A stretch of 64,000 nt of DNA from Desulfoscipio geothermicus DSM 3669 (GTDB lineage Bacteria; Bacillota; Desulfotomaculia; Desulfotomaculales; Desulfallaceae), in NCBI RefSeq assembly GCF_900115975.1, contig NZ_FOYM01000010.1:52640-116639 (forward strand), written 5' to 3'. The notes below the pieces were generated by a model. The model ran no database searches. It saw only the letters and a program-made list of their open reading frames with translations, and was not told the DNA's origin. The position numbers and the translations under genes were made by a program. Each line of letters starts with the position of its first letter. Position 1 is the stretch's first letter. Shown here piece by piece: positions 15,493 through 25,365 of this stretch.

Positions 15493-17949
15493 GTGGATTT
15501 ATTGTTTGAACGGGTCGAAGTTTACCCATACCAGCGTAAGCAGGAGCAAGACAAGCAGGATAATGACAATAGATATCCTGCCGGGCGGGGAAAAAACCGC
15601 CGGGTTAAAAAAATTGCCGGATTACGGATAAAGGATGTTGCCGGACAGGTCGCTTTGCTCGTAGCCGGTTTTTTGCTGGGCCGGGCCGTTTTACTGGGTG
15701 AATTGCTGCCCTTTGGCGCGGCCTTTGTGGCGGCCGTGTTTGCCGTTTACCGGGAGTATGCCTTGGCGGCATTGTTAGGCGCTGTGCTGGGCCTGGTTTA
15801 CGTGGCCACGGGCTGGAACCTGGCCTTGCATATCATAACGCTGGTAGCGGTGGCGGCGGCCGCCCTGTCGTTGCCCGGCCGGTCCCGGAATGCCCGCTTT
15901 TTGAAGGGCACAGTGGTTTTCGTGATACTGGTGCTGGCCGGAACCGGTTACGCGGCCGTTACGGGACCTACTACATATGACTACGTGCGGGTGTTATTTG
16001 AATCCGTGTTTGCCGGATTGCTGACAGCAGCTTATCTGGGCGCACTGGAAGGATTGCGGCAGGCCGCGGGGCATGAACCGGTGGCAGCGGAAAAGGTTTT
16101 CTGTGTAGCTTTGTTTTTAGCTAGCTTGGTGGCCGGGGCCGGGCAAATCCGGTGGGGGATGATGAGCCCCGGGGGAATGCTGGCGGGGTTTGTGGTAATC
16201 ACGGCGGGATATGTGGGCGGGGCCGGATTGGGGGCTGCCGCCGGGGCGGTTATGGGCGTGCTGCCCGGTTTGGTTTATTCGGTGGCACCGGCGGCTCTGG
16301 GGGCGTTTGCCTTTGCCGGTTTTTTGGGCGGTCTGGCCCGCGGTTTGGGGCGGGTGGGAACGGTTGGCGGTTTTATGTTGGCCAATACCCTGCTTACCGT
16401 TTACCTGGGCAGCAGCCCTGGCATCATCAGCGTACTGGCGGAAACTGCCGGAGCCGCCCTGGTATTTTTGCTGGTGCCGGCAGCGGTTTTGAACGGTTTA
16501 AAAGAATACCTGCCGTCCATGGGCCTGTTTGTGGCGGCCCAACGTCCGGCGGCCGGAAGGAATGAAATGGGCGTGGCGGGAAAAATTAGGCGCTGGGGGG
16601 CTGTTTTCGAGGAAATTTCCCGCGCCTATGACCAGGTAAGCGGATCTCTGGAGCCGAAACAGAAATGCGGGGACCGGCGCTTGATATTTTCCGAGTTACA
16701 AAACATGGTCTGCGCAGGCTGTGCATTACACCGGGTATGCTGGGAACGGGAACTGCTCAATACTTCCCGCTGCCTGGAAAGATGCCTGGAAATTGTAAAC
16801 AACAACGGGCGGGTGGAAACGGAGGACCTTGACGATAATTTGCGCCGGCGCTGTTCCCGCACCGGGGAACTGGTCATGGGCGTTAATTGCCTGTACCGGC
16901 TGCACCGTATGAACCGGTTCTGGGAAAATAGAATGCAGGAAAGCCGCCGGCTGGCTTCCGAACAGTTGCGGGGCATGCACGGGGTAATTGAGCAGTTGGC
17001 CCGGGGTATGGAGGCGGAAAGTGAACCCTGGCACCGGCTGGCGGAGTATTATAAGCAGGAGTTGAAGCATTCCGGGGTGCCCGTGGTTTCCCTGGCGCTG
17101 TACCCTTGTCCGAGGGGCTGCGAGGTGGAGGTGAACATGCCGGCCTGTGGCGGCGGGAAAAAATGTGTTTATGATGTGGCGCCGCTTTTGAGCAGGTTGT
17201 CCGGGGAGAACCTGACGCCGGCCGGCCGGGATTGCCTGCATATGAGGAAGGATGATTTTTGTTCTTTCCGGCTGTATCCCCACCTCAAATTCCGGCTCAA
17301 GCTGGGGGTGACGGGCTGCGCCGGTAAAGGAAGTGCTGTCTCAGGCGACAGTCATGCCATTCTCCCGCTCAATGACGGCCGCCTGGCCATTATGTTGAGT
17401 GACGGGATGGGTTCGGGCCCGGCTGCGGCAGCGGAGAGCAGAGCAGCCTTGACCCTGCTGCAGCAGATGTTGCAGACCGGTTTTGGCCGGGATGTAGCCA
17501 TCCGCACGATAAATTCTCTGATGATGCGGCGCTTGCCGGAAGATAACTTCGCCACGGTGGACATGTGTGTGGCGGACCTTTACGCGGGGAAGGCGGAACT
17601 TGTTAAAATTGGGGCTCCGCCCAGTTTTCTGGTGCGGCAAAACCGGGTGGAAGTTATCCGGTCCAATTCCCTGCCGGTGGGTATAGTGGATGAGATTAAT
17701 ATTTTTTCGGTGAGCAGAGACATTAAAGGCGATGATATGCTGATTATGGTTACGGACGGGGTTATTGACGCGTACCGGGAGACGGGGGACGGCAAGGAGT
17801 GGATCAGTTCCGTGTTGGGGGAAATCATTGACCTGCCGCCCCAGGAAGTGGCCGACCTGATTTTACGCCTGGCTCAGAGCGGCGCCGGGGAAGGGCGGCG
17901 CCCGCCGGACGATATGACGGTACTGGTGGCCCGGGTGGAGGAGGTTTAA
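15493..17949 (+). CDS. spoIIE: Stage II sporulation protein E, PP2C phosphatase
   Basis: Membrane serine phosphatase that dephosphorylates SpoIIAA at the polar septum and so frees sigma-F; it also interacts with FtsZ. The N-terminal 330 residues hold about ten membrane helices, residues 340-590 are the regulatory cytoplasmic part with several cysteines (CAGCALHRVC), and the C-terminal PP2C domain has LSDGMGSGPAAAAES near 635, LIMVTDGVIDA near 752 and PPDDMTVLVARV at the end. Length (818) matches B. subtilis (827). The GTG at 15493 and the TTG at 15502 are both possible starts; the second is better spaced from AAGGGG. TATAAT at 15461-15466 is a likely -10, but no clear -35 or 0A box was found. 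Confidence 0.94.
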   Translation: MDLLFERVEVYPYQRKQEQDKQDNDNRYPAGRGKNRRVKKIAGLRIKDVAGQVALLVAGFLLGRAVLLGELLPFGAAFVAAVFAVYREYALAALLGAVLGLVYVATGWNLALHIITLVAVAAAALSLPGRSRNARFLKGTVVFVILVLAGTGYAAVTGPTTYDYVRVLFESVFAGLLTAAYLGALEGLRQAAGHEPVAAEKVFCVALFLASLVAGAGQIRWGMMSPGGMLAGFVVITAGYVGGAGLGAAAGAVMGVLPGLVYSVAPAALGAFAFAGFLGGLARGLGRVGTVGGFMLANTLLTVYLGSSPGIISVLAETAGAALVFLLVPAAVLNGLKEYLPSMGLFVAAQRPAAGRNEMGVAGKIRRWGAVFEEISRAYDQVSGSLEPKQKCGDRRLIFSELQNMVCAGCALHRVCWERELLNTSRCLERCLEIVNNNGRVETEDLDDNLRRRCSRTGELVMGVNCLYRLHRMNRFWENRMQESRRLASEQLRGMHGVIEQLARGMEAESEPWHRLAEYYKQELKHSGVPVVSLALYPCPRGCEVEVNMPACGGGKKCVYDVAPLLSRLSGENLTPAGRDCLHMRKDDFCSFRLYPHLKFRLKLGVTGCAGKGSAVSGDSHAILPLNDGRLAIMLSDGMGSGPAAAAESRAALTLLQQMLQTGFGRDVAIRTINSLMMRRLPEDNFATVDMCVADLYAGKAELVKIGAPPSFLVRQNRVEVIRSNSLPVGIVDEINIFSVSRDIKGDDMLIMVTDGVIDAYRETGDGKEWISSVLGEIIDLPPQEVADLILRLAQSGAGEGRRPPDDMTVLVARVEEV

Positions 17950-17953
17950 TTCT

Positions 17954-17983
17954 AAAAAATGGCCCACGGAGGCCATTTTTTTT
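17954..17983 (+). terminator. Rho-independent terminator of spoIIE
   Basis: AAAAAATGGCC (17954-17964) pairs with GGCCATTTTTT (17971-17981) over CACGGA; the T run closes the stem and continues to 17983. Confidence 0.85.
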
Positions 17984-18027
17984 AATAAGATATAATTATA
18001 ATTATAGAAGGAAATTTTTTCGCTTGT

Positions 18028-19473
18028 GTGGAAAATAAAAAAATCAGGAACAATGTGGGTGAAACCATGGATTTACTCCGGCAAGTGGCGGAACAAATTC
18101 ATAAACACGCCATGGTTGTCTCCGGTGAGACGGTGGTGGTGGGGGTATCCGGCGGGCCGGATTCAGTAGCCCTGCTGCATATCCTTTACCGGCTGCGGGA
18201 AAACCTGAACATTAAGCTGGTAGTGGCGCATTTAAACCACCGGTTCCGCGGTGTCGAGGCACAAGCCGATGCCCGGTTTGTCCTTGATCTGGCCGAGCGC
18301 ATGCATTTGCAGGCTTTTGTGGAATCGCGGGATGTGCCGGCTTATTGTGCCAGGAACGGCTTCTCGGCCCAGGCGGGGGCCAGAGAGGTAAGGTATAGCT
18401 TTTTCAGCGAAGTGGCCGTCAAGACGGGTGCATCACGGGTGGCCCTGGGGCATCACGCGGATGACCAGGCGGAAACTATTTTGCTGCATATCATAAGGGG
18501 TACCGGGCCCGGAGGGCTCAGGGGCATGCTTCCCGTGCGGGATGATTTTTTTATTCGCCCCTTGCTGAACTTGCGGCGCCGGGATATCGTAGCCTATTGC
18601 GACCGCCACGGTTTAATCTACAGACATGATTCCAGCAATGCCACGCCCAAATACCTGCGCAACCGGGTCAGGCTGGAGTTGATGCCGCTGCTGGAGAAAA
18701 ATTATAACCCCAGCCTGGTGTATACTTTAAATCGTCTTGGTGAGATATGCCGGGACGAAGAAGAATATCTTGAAAAACAGGTGGGTGAAATTTATAACCG
18801 GGTCCGGTTGAAGTCAAACGGCCACACAGTCAGCTTGGACAGAAACCGCCTGCAATCTTGCCCGCAGGCCATAGTGCGCCGGGTGGTGAGACGGGCCTGG
18901 GCTGAAGTTTGCGGCGACAAGGATGAACTGGGATTCAGACATATCGACCAGGTGGTGGAAATAATCAAGGGTGCCGGGGGTTACCGGCAAGTGACCCTGC
19001 CGAGGGGGGTAATCTGTCAGACAAACTATGACTTGCTTGTATTTACTTTAAGCCGGGAAAACAATGAGGTGCCCTTCTATCAACACCTTTTAAAAGTTCC
19101 GGGCGTCACTTTTATCCCGGAAATCGGAGTGCTGATCGGGGCGCAGGTTCTGCCCCGGGGAGAGGCGGGAGACCCTGCGGGACTGGGTCCGCAGGAGGTT
19201 TTGCTGGACTACGGTGTATTGTCTCTGCCCCTGGTGGTACGGCGGCGCCTGGCCGGGGACCGTTTTAGCCCTCTGGGTTTGGAAGGCACCGTCAAGTTGA
19301 AAAAATTTTTCATCGATCACAAAGTACCCCGGTACATGAGGGATCGCATTCCGTTGGTGGTTTCCGGAAATGATATCATATGGGTGGCGGGAATGCGCCC
19401 CGGAGACAGGTGGAAGGTAACCGAAGCAACGGAAACATGTTTAAGGCTGTACATAGATGATTATGGAAAATAG
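18028..19473 (+). CDS. tilS: tRNA(Ile)-lysidine synthetase
   Basis: Modifies C34 of the CAU anticodon of a tRNA-Ile to lysidine with ATP and lysine, so that it reads AUA. The ATP-binding PP-loop SGGPDS is at residues 41-46, counted from the GTG at 18028. It also has VVAHLNHRFRG, LGHHADDQAETILLHIIRGTG, the tRNA-binding middle part and the C-terminal TilS domain (RRRLAGDRFSPLG, KLKKFFIDHKVPR). At 481 residues it is full length. An ATG at 18067 is an alternative start. B. subtilis has hprT next; here the following gene is ftsH directly. Confidence 0.94.
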   Translation: MENKKIRNNVGETMDLLRQVAEQIHKHAMVVSGETVVVGVSGGPDSVALLHILYRLRENLNIKLVVAHLNHRFRGVEAQADARFVLDLAERMHLQAFVESRDVPAYCARNGFSAQAGAREVRYSFFSEVAVKTGASRVALGHHADDQAETILLHIIRGTGPGGLRGMLPVRDDFFIRPLLNLRRRDIVAYCDRHGLIYRHDSSNATPKYLRNRVRLELMPLLEKNYNPSLVYTLNRLGEICRDEEEYLEKQVGEIYNRVRLKSNGHTVSLDRNRLQSCPQAIVRRVVRRAWAEVCGDKDELGFRHIDQVVEIIKGAGGYRQVTLPRGVICQTNYDLLVFTLSRENNEVPFYQHLLKVPGVTFIPEIGVLIGAQVLPRGEAGDPAGLGPQEVLLDYGVLSLPLVVRRRLAGDRFSPLGLEGTVKLKKFFIDHKVPRYMRDRIPLVVSGNDIIWVAGMRPGDRWKVTEATETCLRLYIDDYGK

Positions 19474-19599
19474 TTTTGTGACAAGCTAATATGGAGAATG
19501 AAAACAGGAATTGATATCATCTTATTGAAGGATAACCCTTTTTTTGATAACATTATCTTTATCGGCTGAATATCCGGGCATTGAGAGGAGTGGCTTTGT

Positions 19600-21426
19600 T
19601 TGAACAAGGTCATCAAGAACCTTAGTATTTATTTGTTGATAGTGTTGGTGACCATCGCCATCATCAGGTGGAACTCCCAGGATAACCCGGTGGTCAAGGA
19701 ATGGCGGTTCGACCAGTTTTACGCTGCCTTGAGCCAGGGAAAAATAAAGCAGGTTACCATCCAGCCGGATGATTCCACCGCGCTGATTACGGGCGAGCAA
19801 ACCAACGGCACGCAGTTCCAGGTGCGAGGTACCGCGCCGGGTACGGAAAAAGTCGAAGAGATATTACGGGAGAAAAATGTCAACTACAATGTTGAGCCGC
19901 CCCCCGAGCCAAGCTGGTGGACCGGTCTTTTGACCACCTTGTTGCCTATTTTGCTTTTTGTGCTTCTGTTTTTCTTCCTCATGCAGCAGACCCAGGGCGG
20001 CGGAAACCGGGTGATGTCTTTCGGCAAAAGCCGGGCCAGGCTGCATACCGATGAGAAGAAAAAAGTGACTTTCGCGGATGTGGCCGGAGCGGACGAGGTC
20101 AAGGAAGAGTTGCAGGAAGTCGTGGAATTCCTGAAAAACCCCAAAAAATTTAATGAACTGGGGGCGCGCATCCCCAAGGGAGTGCTTTTGTTCGGACCCC
20201 CGGGCACTGGTAAGACCCTCCTGGCCCGGGCCGTGGCCGGCGAAGCCGGGACACCTTTTTTTAGCATCAGCGGTTCAGATTTTGTGGAAATGTTCGTGGG
20301 GGTCGGTGCATCACGGGTACGCGACCTTTTTGAACAGGCCAAGAAAAATGCGCCCTGCATAGTGTTTATTGATGAAATAGACGCCGTGGGCCGCCAGCGG
20401 GGCGCCGGTTTGGGCGGCGGCCACGATGAGCGGGAGCAGACCCTCAACCAACTGCTGGTGGAGATGGACGGTTTTGAGGCTAATGAGGGAATCATTATCA
20501 TAGCCGCCACCAACCGGCCGGACATTTTGGACCCGGCCCTGCTCAGGCCGGGGCGTTTTGACCGCGAGGTGGTAGTGGGCATTCCGGACATCAACGGGCG
20601 CAAGGAGATATTGAAGGTGCACGCCCGCGGCAAACCGCTGGACAATAGCGTGGATATTGACATACTGGCCCGGCGCACTCCCGGTTTCACCGGCGCCGAC
20701 CTGGCCAATATGCTTAACGAGGCCGCGCTATTGGCGGCCCGTCGTGGCAAGAAAGAGATCGGCCAGATGGAACTGGAGGATTCCATTGAGCGGGTTATCG
20801 CCGGTCCCGAGAAAAAATCCCGGGTTATCAGCGACCAGGAGAAAAAGCTGGTTTCCTATCACGAGGCCGGTCACGCGGTGGTGGGCTACCTGTTGCCCAA
20901 CACCGACCCGGTGCACAAGGTGTCCATAATCCCCCGGGGCCGCGCCGGCGGTTATACGCTGCTGCTGCCCAAGGAAGACCGCTATTATATGACCAGGTCA
21001 CAGTTGTTGGATCAGGTGACCATGCTGCTGGGCGGCCGGGTGGCGGAAGATCTGGTGCTGAAGGAGATCAGCACCGGTGCTCAGAACGATCTGGAGCGCT
21101 CTACCGAACTGGTGCGCAAAATGGTCATGGAATACGGAATGAGCGACGAACTGGGGCCCATGACCCTGGGGCACAAACAGGAAACGGTGTTCCTGGGCCG
21201 GGATATAGCCCGGGACCGCAACTACGGTGAAGAAGTGGCCGCCGCCATTGACCGGGAAGTGAGAAGTATTATTGAGAAAAATTACAACCGGGCCAAGGAT
21301 TTGCTGAACAAGCACATGGAAATACTGCACCGGATCGCCCGGGAATTGATGGAAAAAGAAACCCTGGAAGCCGAAGAGTTCAGCAATATCATGCGGGCGG
21401 CAGGCATTGAGGCCAATAAAGCATAG
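19600..21426 (+). CDS. ftsH: ATP-dependent zinc metalloprotease FtsH
   Basis: Membrane-bound hexameric AAA+ protease for damaged membrane proteins and regulators. Two membrane helices (residues 5-23 and 108-128) bracket a short extracytoplasmic part. The AAA domain has Walker A GPPGTGKT at 199-206, Walker [10 protein letters not shown] and the second region of homology ([20 protein letters not shown]). The peptidase has zinc site HEAGH at 421-425. The C-terminal end carries a short helical tail and at 608 residues it is complete. It starts at TTG after GAGAGGAG. hprT is missing from its usual place upstream, and ndk follows 12 bases later. Confidence 0.96.
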   Translation: MNKVIKNLSIYLLIVLVTIAIIRWNSQDNPVVKEWRFDQFYAALSQGKIKQVTIQPDDSTALITGEQTNGTQFQVRGTAPGTEKVEEILREKNVNYNVEPPPEPSWWTGLLTTLLPILLFVLLFFFLMQQTQGGGNRVMSFGKSRARLHTDEKKKVTFADVAGADEVKEELQEVVEFLKNPKKFNELGARIPKGVLLFGPPGTGKTLLARAVAGEAGTPFFSISGSDFVEMFVGVGASRVRDLFEQAKKNAPCIVFIDEIDAVGRQRGAGLGGGHDEREQTLNQLLVEMDGFEANEGIIIIAATNRPDILDPALLRPGRFDREVVVGIPDINGRKEILKVHARGKPLDNSVDIDILARRTPGFTGADLANMLNEAALLAARRGKKEIGQMELEDSIERVIAGPEKKSRVISDQEKKLVSYHEAGHAVVGYLLPNTDPVHKVSIIPRGRAGGYTLLLPKEDRYYMTRSQLLDQVTMLLGGRVAEDLVLKEISTGAQNDLERSTELVRKMVMEYGMSDELGPMTLGHKQETVFLGRDIARDRNYGEEVAAAIDREVRSIIEKNYNRAKDLLNKHMEILHRIARELMEKETLEAEEFSNIMRAAGIEANKA

Positions 21427-21438
21427 GAGGTTTAAGCA

Positions 21439-21888
21439 ATGGAACGCACTTATGTGATGATAAAGCCGGACGGTGTACAGAGAAACCTGGTGGGAGAAAT
21501 TATTTCCCGCTTTGAAAAGAAGGGACTGAAAATCGTCGCCCTGAAAATGCTGCAGATTTCCCGCGAACTGGCCGACCGCCATTACGGAGAACACAAGGGC
21601 AAACCATTTTTTGAGCCGCTGGTGCAATATATTACCTCCGGTCCGGTGGTGGCCATGGTTCTGGAAGGTAAGGACGCCGTAACCACGGTACGGGATATGA
21701 TGGGGCCCACCAACCCGCTTAAAGCCGCGCCGGGCACCATCCGCGGCACCTTCGGCATGGATATCGGCCGGAACGTGGTGCACGGTTCGGACGCTCCGGA
21801 AAGCGCGGCCCGGGAGATCGCTCTGTTCTTCGCTCCGGAAGAAATTATCGAGTACAATAAAAACGTTGATACATGGTTATATGAGTAA
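21439..21888 (+). CDS. ndk: Nucleoside diphosphate kinase
   Basis: Transfers the gamma phosphate between NTPs and NDPs by way of a phosphohistidine. The 149-residue protein shows the active-site block [12 protein letters not shown] with His115 and the N-terminal [19 protein letters not shown]. The ATG follows AGGAGG only 12 bases after the ftsH stop, so the two genes are co-transcribed; a terminator closes the unit. It is the last gene of the conserved core region. Confidence 0.96.
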   Translation: MERTYVMIKPDGVQRNLVGEIISRFEKKGLKIVALKMLQISRELADRHYGEHKGKPFFEPLVQYITSGPVVAMVLEGKDAVTTVRDMMGPTNPLKAAPGTIRGTFGMDIGRNVVHGSDAPESAAREIALFFAPEEIIEYNKNVDTWLYE

Positions 21889-21929
21889 CAAAAAAAGGGA
21901 ACAGGCCACTAGCGTTGCATAAAGACTAA

Positions 21930-21975
21930 GAGGCCGGAGTAGCTGTCTACAGCCAGCATGCCCCGGCTTCTTTTT
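21930..21975 (+). terminator. Terminator after ndk
   Basis: GAGGCCGG (21930-21937) pairs with CCGGCTTC (21963-21970, one G-U pair) and is followed by TTTTT; the inner loop has a small GCTGT/ACAGC hairpin. Confidence 0.75.
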
Positions 21976-22025
21976 ATTGCCAGATATACTGTATACTACT
22001 ACAGTGTAAATTCTTTTTAAAAAAA

Positions 22026-22226
22026 TTATCCGGTATTCAATAGCCTCATCTTCGTTTTGCGATGAGACCGGTAAGCAACAAAATTGCGTCTCATATGATA
22101 CATCAATTCCGACAGTGCCCTGCGCATCTTTGCGGGATCTCGGGTTAAAGCCGCAATCGGTCTGTTTTTGTGAAATACCAGGTATTTAATCTTGGGACCG
22201 ATCATCGTCTCATAGCCAAGTCGCAT
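22026..22226 (-). pseudogene. Remnant resembling a DUF4338 (DruA-like) protein
   Basis: A 66-residue frame that begins MRLGYETMIGPKIKYLVFHK and NRPIAALT, which resembles the conserved strand of DUF4338 proteins (usually LIG..LRYLV...GPLGALGWS), found in transposon-linked and DruA defence proteins. After that the match is lost and a basic tail with no known relatives follows. The full family is several hundred residues, so this is at best a decayed fragment. It lies at the junction between the conserved core and the AT-rich accessory region. The assignment is tentative. Confidence 0.35.
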
Positions 22227-22227
22227 G

Positions 22228-22282
22228 AAAACATAGGCCCATTCAACCAGGTTAAACCAGTTGATTTGGCCTATGTTTTTTA
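22228..22282 (+). repeat. Long imperfect palindrome with T run
   Basis: AAAACATAGGCC (22228-22239) pairs perfectly with GGCCTATGTTTT (22268-22279), and the loop CATTCAACCAGG...CCAGTTGATT continues the dyad imperfectly. It can act as a terminator on both strands or be the end of a lost mobile element. Confidence 0.6.
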
Positions 22283-22298
22283 GGTAAATTTAATAAGC

Positions 22299-23621
22299 TC
22301 AAAATAATTCTCCGTTTATTGCATTAACATATACAGTATTTTTATCAATTTTAAATTCCCAGGCAGGAATCCATTTATTATGAGATTTAACAAGAAGAGG
22401 AGTATAATAAACTAGTCGCCCTCCTGACAATGTATATATAGTATCACGATTGAGTTTATAGACATTTCCCCAAATATTATCTAAAAAAATGTCAATGGCT
22501 TCCTCGAAAGATATAGGCTGATGCTCTTCTGTATTATCAATATTTATCGGTTCGCGCCAACCATAGTAATATTCCCTCACACCTTGACTATCAAGGACTA
22601 CTTTAATTTTTTCCGCCCCAGTAACTGGCAATCCATTTATAGGTTTATGCTTGAGAGTAACCTTATAACATGGACTAACCCCTTGAGTGCCCGACACTTT
22701 GGCTTCGTACTGATCGGGAAGGCCGCCATGATTTTTAATATATTCGACGGCTTTGTTTAAAGCCTCTTCCTTGGAATATGTTATAGGTGCTTCGGATTCT
22801 TCGTCTGGAAGTACTTTTGGTTTTAAACTATAGCTTAAAGCCCCACTAGGATAAACCTCAAGCCTAGCTTTGTCATCTTCTAATTCATACCTGTCTTTTT
22901 GGTAATTTATATCACCAGATGGGGTTTGAGGAAAAAACATGTTTATGAGTTGTTGTGTATCGATTTTTTTTTGCTCCACATTTATCGGTTCGCGCCAACT
23001 ATACCAATATTCCCTCACACCTTGACTATCAAGGACTACTCGCATTTTTTTCGGCCCAGTAACTGGCAATCCATTTATAGGTTTATGCTTGAGGGTAACC
23101 TTATAACATGGACTAACCCCTTGAGTGCCCGACACTTTGGCTTCGTACTGATCGGGAAGGCCGCCATGATTTTTAATATATTCGACGGCTTTGTTTAAAG
23201 CCTCTTCCTTGGAATATGTTATAGGTGTTTCGGATTCTTCGTCTGGAAGTACTTTTGGTTTTAAACTATACCATAAAGCCCCATTAGACCTTAAATCCCC
23301 ACTAGGATAAACCTCAAGCCTAGCTTTGTCATCTTCTATCAATACATACCTGTCTTTTTGGTAATTTATATCGCCAGGTAGGGTTTGAGGAAAAAACATG
23401 TTTATAAGTTGTTGTGTATCGATTTTTTTTTGCTCCACATAAACAGGAGTTACTACTTCCGGTATATCATCGGGCTTAGTTGCAATTACTTTAAATTTTA
23501 ATTTGCCCGACTTGTCTATTGTTATATCATCTGTTATATCATTACTTTGTTCTTGACTGGAATAGCCCAAAATACTTATAGCAAAAAATATAATAAAGAT
23601 ATAAACAAACAATCTCTTCAT
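22299..23621 (-). CDS. Secreted protein with internal tandem duplication, YycI/PepSY-like
   Basis: A 440-residue exported protein from the ATG at 23621; a further ATG at 23642 lacks a ribosome site. The N-terminal signal ends in ISILGYSS, which would be a lipobox if Tyr were Cys (TAT against TGT, one base). After a linker come two almost identical units of about 145 residues, each with KKIDTQQLINMFFPQT, YSKEEALNKAVEYIKNHGG and KVTLKHKPINGLPVTG, then a C-terminal PAWEFKIDKNTVYVNAINGE part typical of YycI/PepSY-like folds. The last two parts are also found in the neighbouring - strand gene, so the two are paralogues. AT-rich codons differ from the core region. Function unknown. Confidence 0.8.
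   Translation of the reverse strand: MKRLFVYIFIIFFAISILGYSSQEQSNDITDDITIDKSGKLKFKVIATKPDDIPEVVTPVYVEQKKIDTQQLINMFFPQTLPGDINYQKDRYVLIEDDKARLEVYPSGDLRSNGALWYSLKPKVLPDEESETPITYSKEEALNKAVEYIKNHGGLPDQYEAKVSGTQGVSPCYKVTLKHKPINGLPVTGPKKMRVVLDSQGVREYWYSWREPINVEQKKIDTQQLINMFFPQTPSGDINYQKDRYELEDDKARLEVYPSGALSYSLKPKVLPDEESEAPITYSKEEALNKAVEYIKNHGGLPDQYEAKVSGTQGVSPCYKVTLKHKPINGLPVTGAEKIKVVLDSQGVREYYYGWREPINIDNTEEHQPISFEEAIDIFLDNIWGNVYKLNRDTIYTLSGGRLVYYTPLLVKSHNKWIPAWEFKIDKNTVYVNAINGELF
22542..23440 (-). repeat. 438-bp in-frame tandem duplication inside the YycI-like gene
   Basis: The phrase at 22542-22560 recurs at 22980-22998, and the two following units stay nearly identical at DNA level, including third codon positions. 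The second unit carries an extra in-frame segment (RSNGALW) and a few scattered changes. Such low divergence means a recent duplication or ongoing gene conversion. Confidence 0.9.
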
Positions 23622-23645
23622 AATCCACACCCTGCCTTTCATTCA

Positions 23646-24764
23646 TTAATCAATAATCTTACCGGTAAAAGCATCAACGTAAATCTTATATCCTCTGTCG
23701 AATTCAATTTCCCAGGCGGGATACAGAGTTGTCTGTTTTTTATTGCGATACTGGCTATAGTACACTAGTTGCATATTAGTTATATCTACACTTTTATCAA
23801 GTTTAATATACTTGTGAATATTTTTCTCAATTTCCTCTAAAATAGTATCAGGTGATACAATTAATTGAGATTTTTCTGCTAAGCCAACTGGTTTACTCCA
23901 ATGTTTAAAAAATGAATCTACTCCATTATTATTTATAGATACTCGTATATAATCTCCTTTTCCCCGTATTGGTAAGTCATAGTCATGCCTGAATACAATA
24001 CCGTATCCGACTATTCGCTCCTTTTCTTGACCGCCGTCAAAGTTTAGTTTTACCTCTTTTTCTACAAATACTTCTGGTTCTACCGAGGCATCTGATGGCA
24101 TTCCTCCAATACTTGAAATAAACTCCCTAGCTTGAGCAATTGCTTCTTCTTTATTAAATGATATTTCTTCATCATAGTAAACTTGGTTAACTGATTTATT
24201 ATCATTATAATTTTCACTAATTGGCTCATCATCAGGATCTTTACTAAATTCTCCATAAACAGCTTCACTAACTGTGCGATAACGTATCGCACCGGAATCG
24301 TATATTTCAAAGAGCTTTGAACCATCACGGTAAGATCTAGCACCATCATGTTTGATTTCAAAATCTGCTTTGGCTACATCCATTTTTGCGTAATCTTTAG
24401 CCAATTGATTATCAGGTAATTTTTCCTGTTTAACAATTAAGGGCTTTAACTCCTCTGGATACTCGGGTATAGCTGTTTTGACGTTTATTTCAGAGCATTG
24501 GTTTTTTAATACTTTACTGCTAGTTTGTACAGAAGCAGGATAAACATCATCAAATCCTTCATACCATCGATAATTAATATTTACCTCATCATCTGGATCG
24601 GTATCGGATTCTACATCCCCTTGACCCCATAAACAATCATACTTATTAGCAGTATGATAAACACCAGCCCATTCCCAATCATTATCAACATTGGCCCTTC
24701 CATGATTTGTAAATAGATTCACCATTCCGTAAATTGTTAAAAAAATCTTCAATAACATCTTCAT
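23646..24764 (-). pseudogene. C-terminal part of a frameshifted DUF6345 / YycI-like gene
   Basis: The first 26 codons of this frame are out of phase with the real gene; coding similarity starts near 24690 with ANVDNDWEWAGVYHTANKYDCLWGQG, the natural end of a DUF6345 domain that begins in the other frame (24685-25365). The rest has the EEAIAQAREFISSIGGMP block, DYDLPIRGKGDYIRVSINNNGV and a C-terminal LYPAWEIEFDRGYKIYVDAFTGK, all matching the downstream YycI-like paralogue. It starts only 4 bases upstream of that gene's frame (on the - strand). A plus-one shift joins the two parts. It may be a real mutation, a recoding site or a sequencing error. Confidence 0.7.
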
Positions 24765-25365
24765 CTGTATTTCCAGCCGGTGCAGAATTAGGATAACCCC
24801 AAATAGAATGCATCCGAGGTTTTCCTATCATTGCTAATGCCCAATCCTTATAATTACCATAATCATAACTTAATTGACTGCAAGCAGCTAAAACAGCCCA
24901 TTCAAGATCTTGACTCCAACGTGTGTTAGTTTCATAAAGATATTTTTCCCACTCGTCATCGTAAACTATAAAATTATCTTCATTATCGTCATCATGTTCA
25001 GAATCATCTTCAAGTACATATAAAATTTCATTATAATCAAAATTTCCGTAGGAATCTCTTTCGTATATCGGTATACACGGTTTAGTCCAGCCATGGCCTG
25101 AGATGTACACAAAATCATTGTAGTCTGCTTCATAAAGATCAGATGCTAAAATATCATCAACATGTGATGACATTAAATCAACATCCCACTCCATAAGAAA
25201 ATCAAGGTAGTACCAAGCTTTATTGGCATCCCCGTCATCAAATTCACCTGTATAATATATCCCGGCTTCATAAGCAGAGGCAAATGAAGCATTCCCAAAC
25301 AGAGAGCTGGTAAAAAATGCAAATGTCAATAAAAAAATTAAGTATTTATTGTGCAACAAAAACAT
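24685..25365 (-). CDS. DUF6345-like secreted protein, N-terminal part of a split gene
   Basis: 226 residues with a clear signal peptide (cleavage likely after FASA, about residue 31). The segment YISGHGWTKPC near 93-103, the LAACSQLSYD block and the IWGYPNSAPA segment have the layout of DUF6345 proteins, where a His and a Cys recall caspase-like folds. The frame ends in KSWKGQC, exactly where the other frame continues the family pattern. The ATG lies only 1 base after GGGAGG, so the TTG two codons on (25359) may be the true start. AT-rich and probably acquired. Function unknown. Confidence 0.65.
   Translation of the reverse strand: MFLLHNKYLIFLLTFAFFTSSLFGNASFASAYEAGIYYTGEFDDGDANKAWYYLDFLMEWDVDLMSSHVDDILASDLYEADYNDFVYISGHGWTKPCIPIYERDSYGNFDYNEILYVLEDDSEHDDDNEDNFIVYDDEWEKYLYETNTRWSQDLEWAVLAACSQLSYDYGNYKDWALAMIGKPRMHSIWGYPNSAPAGNTDEDVIEDFFNNLRNGESIYKSWKGQC

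Noticed and set aside
22521..23198. Two similar + strand frames of 79 and 99 codons
   Set aside because: They mirror the internal duplication of the - strand gene and have no start signals.
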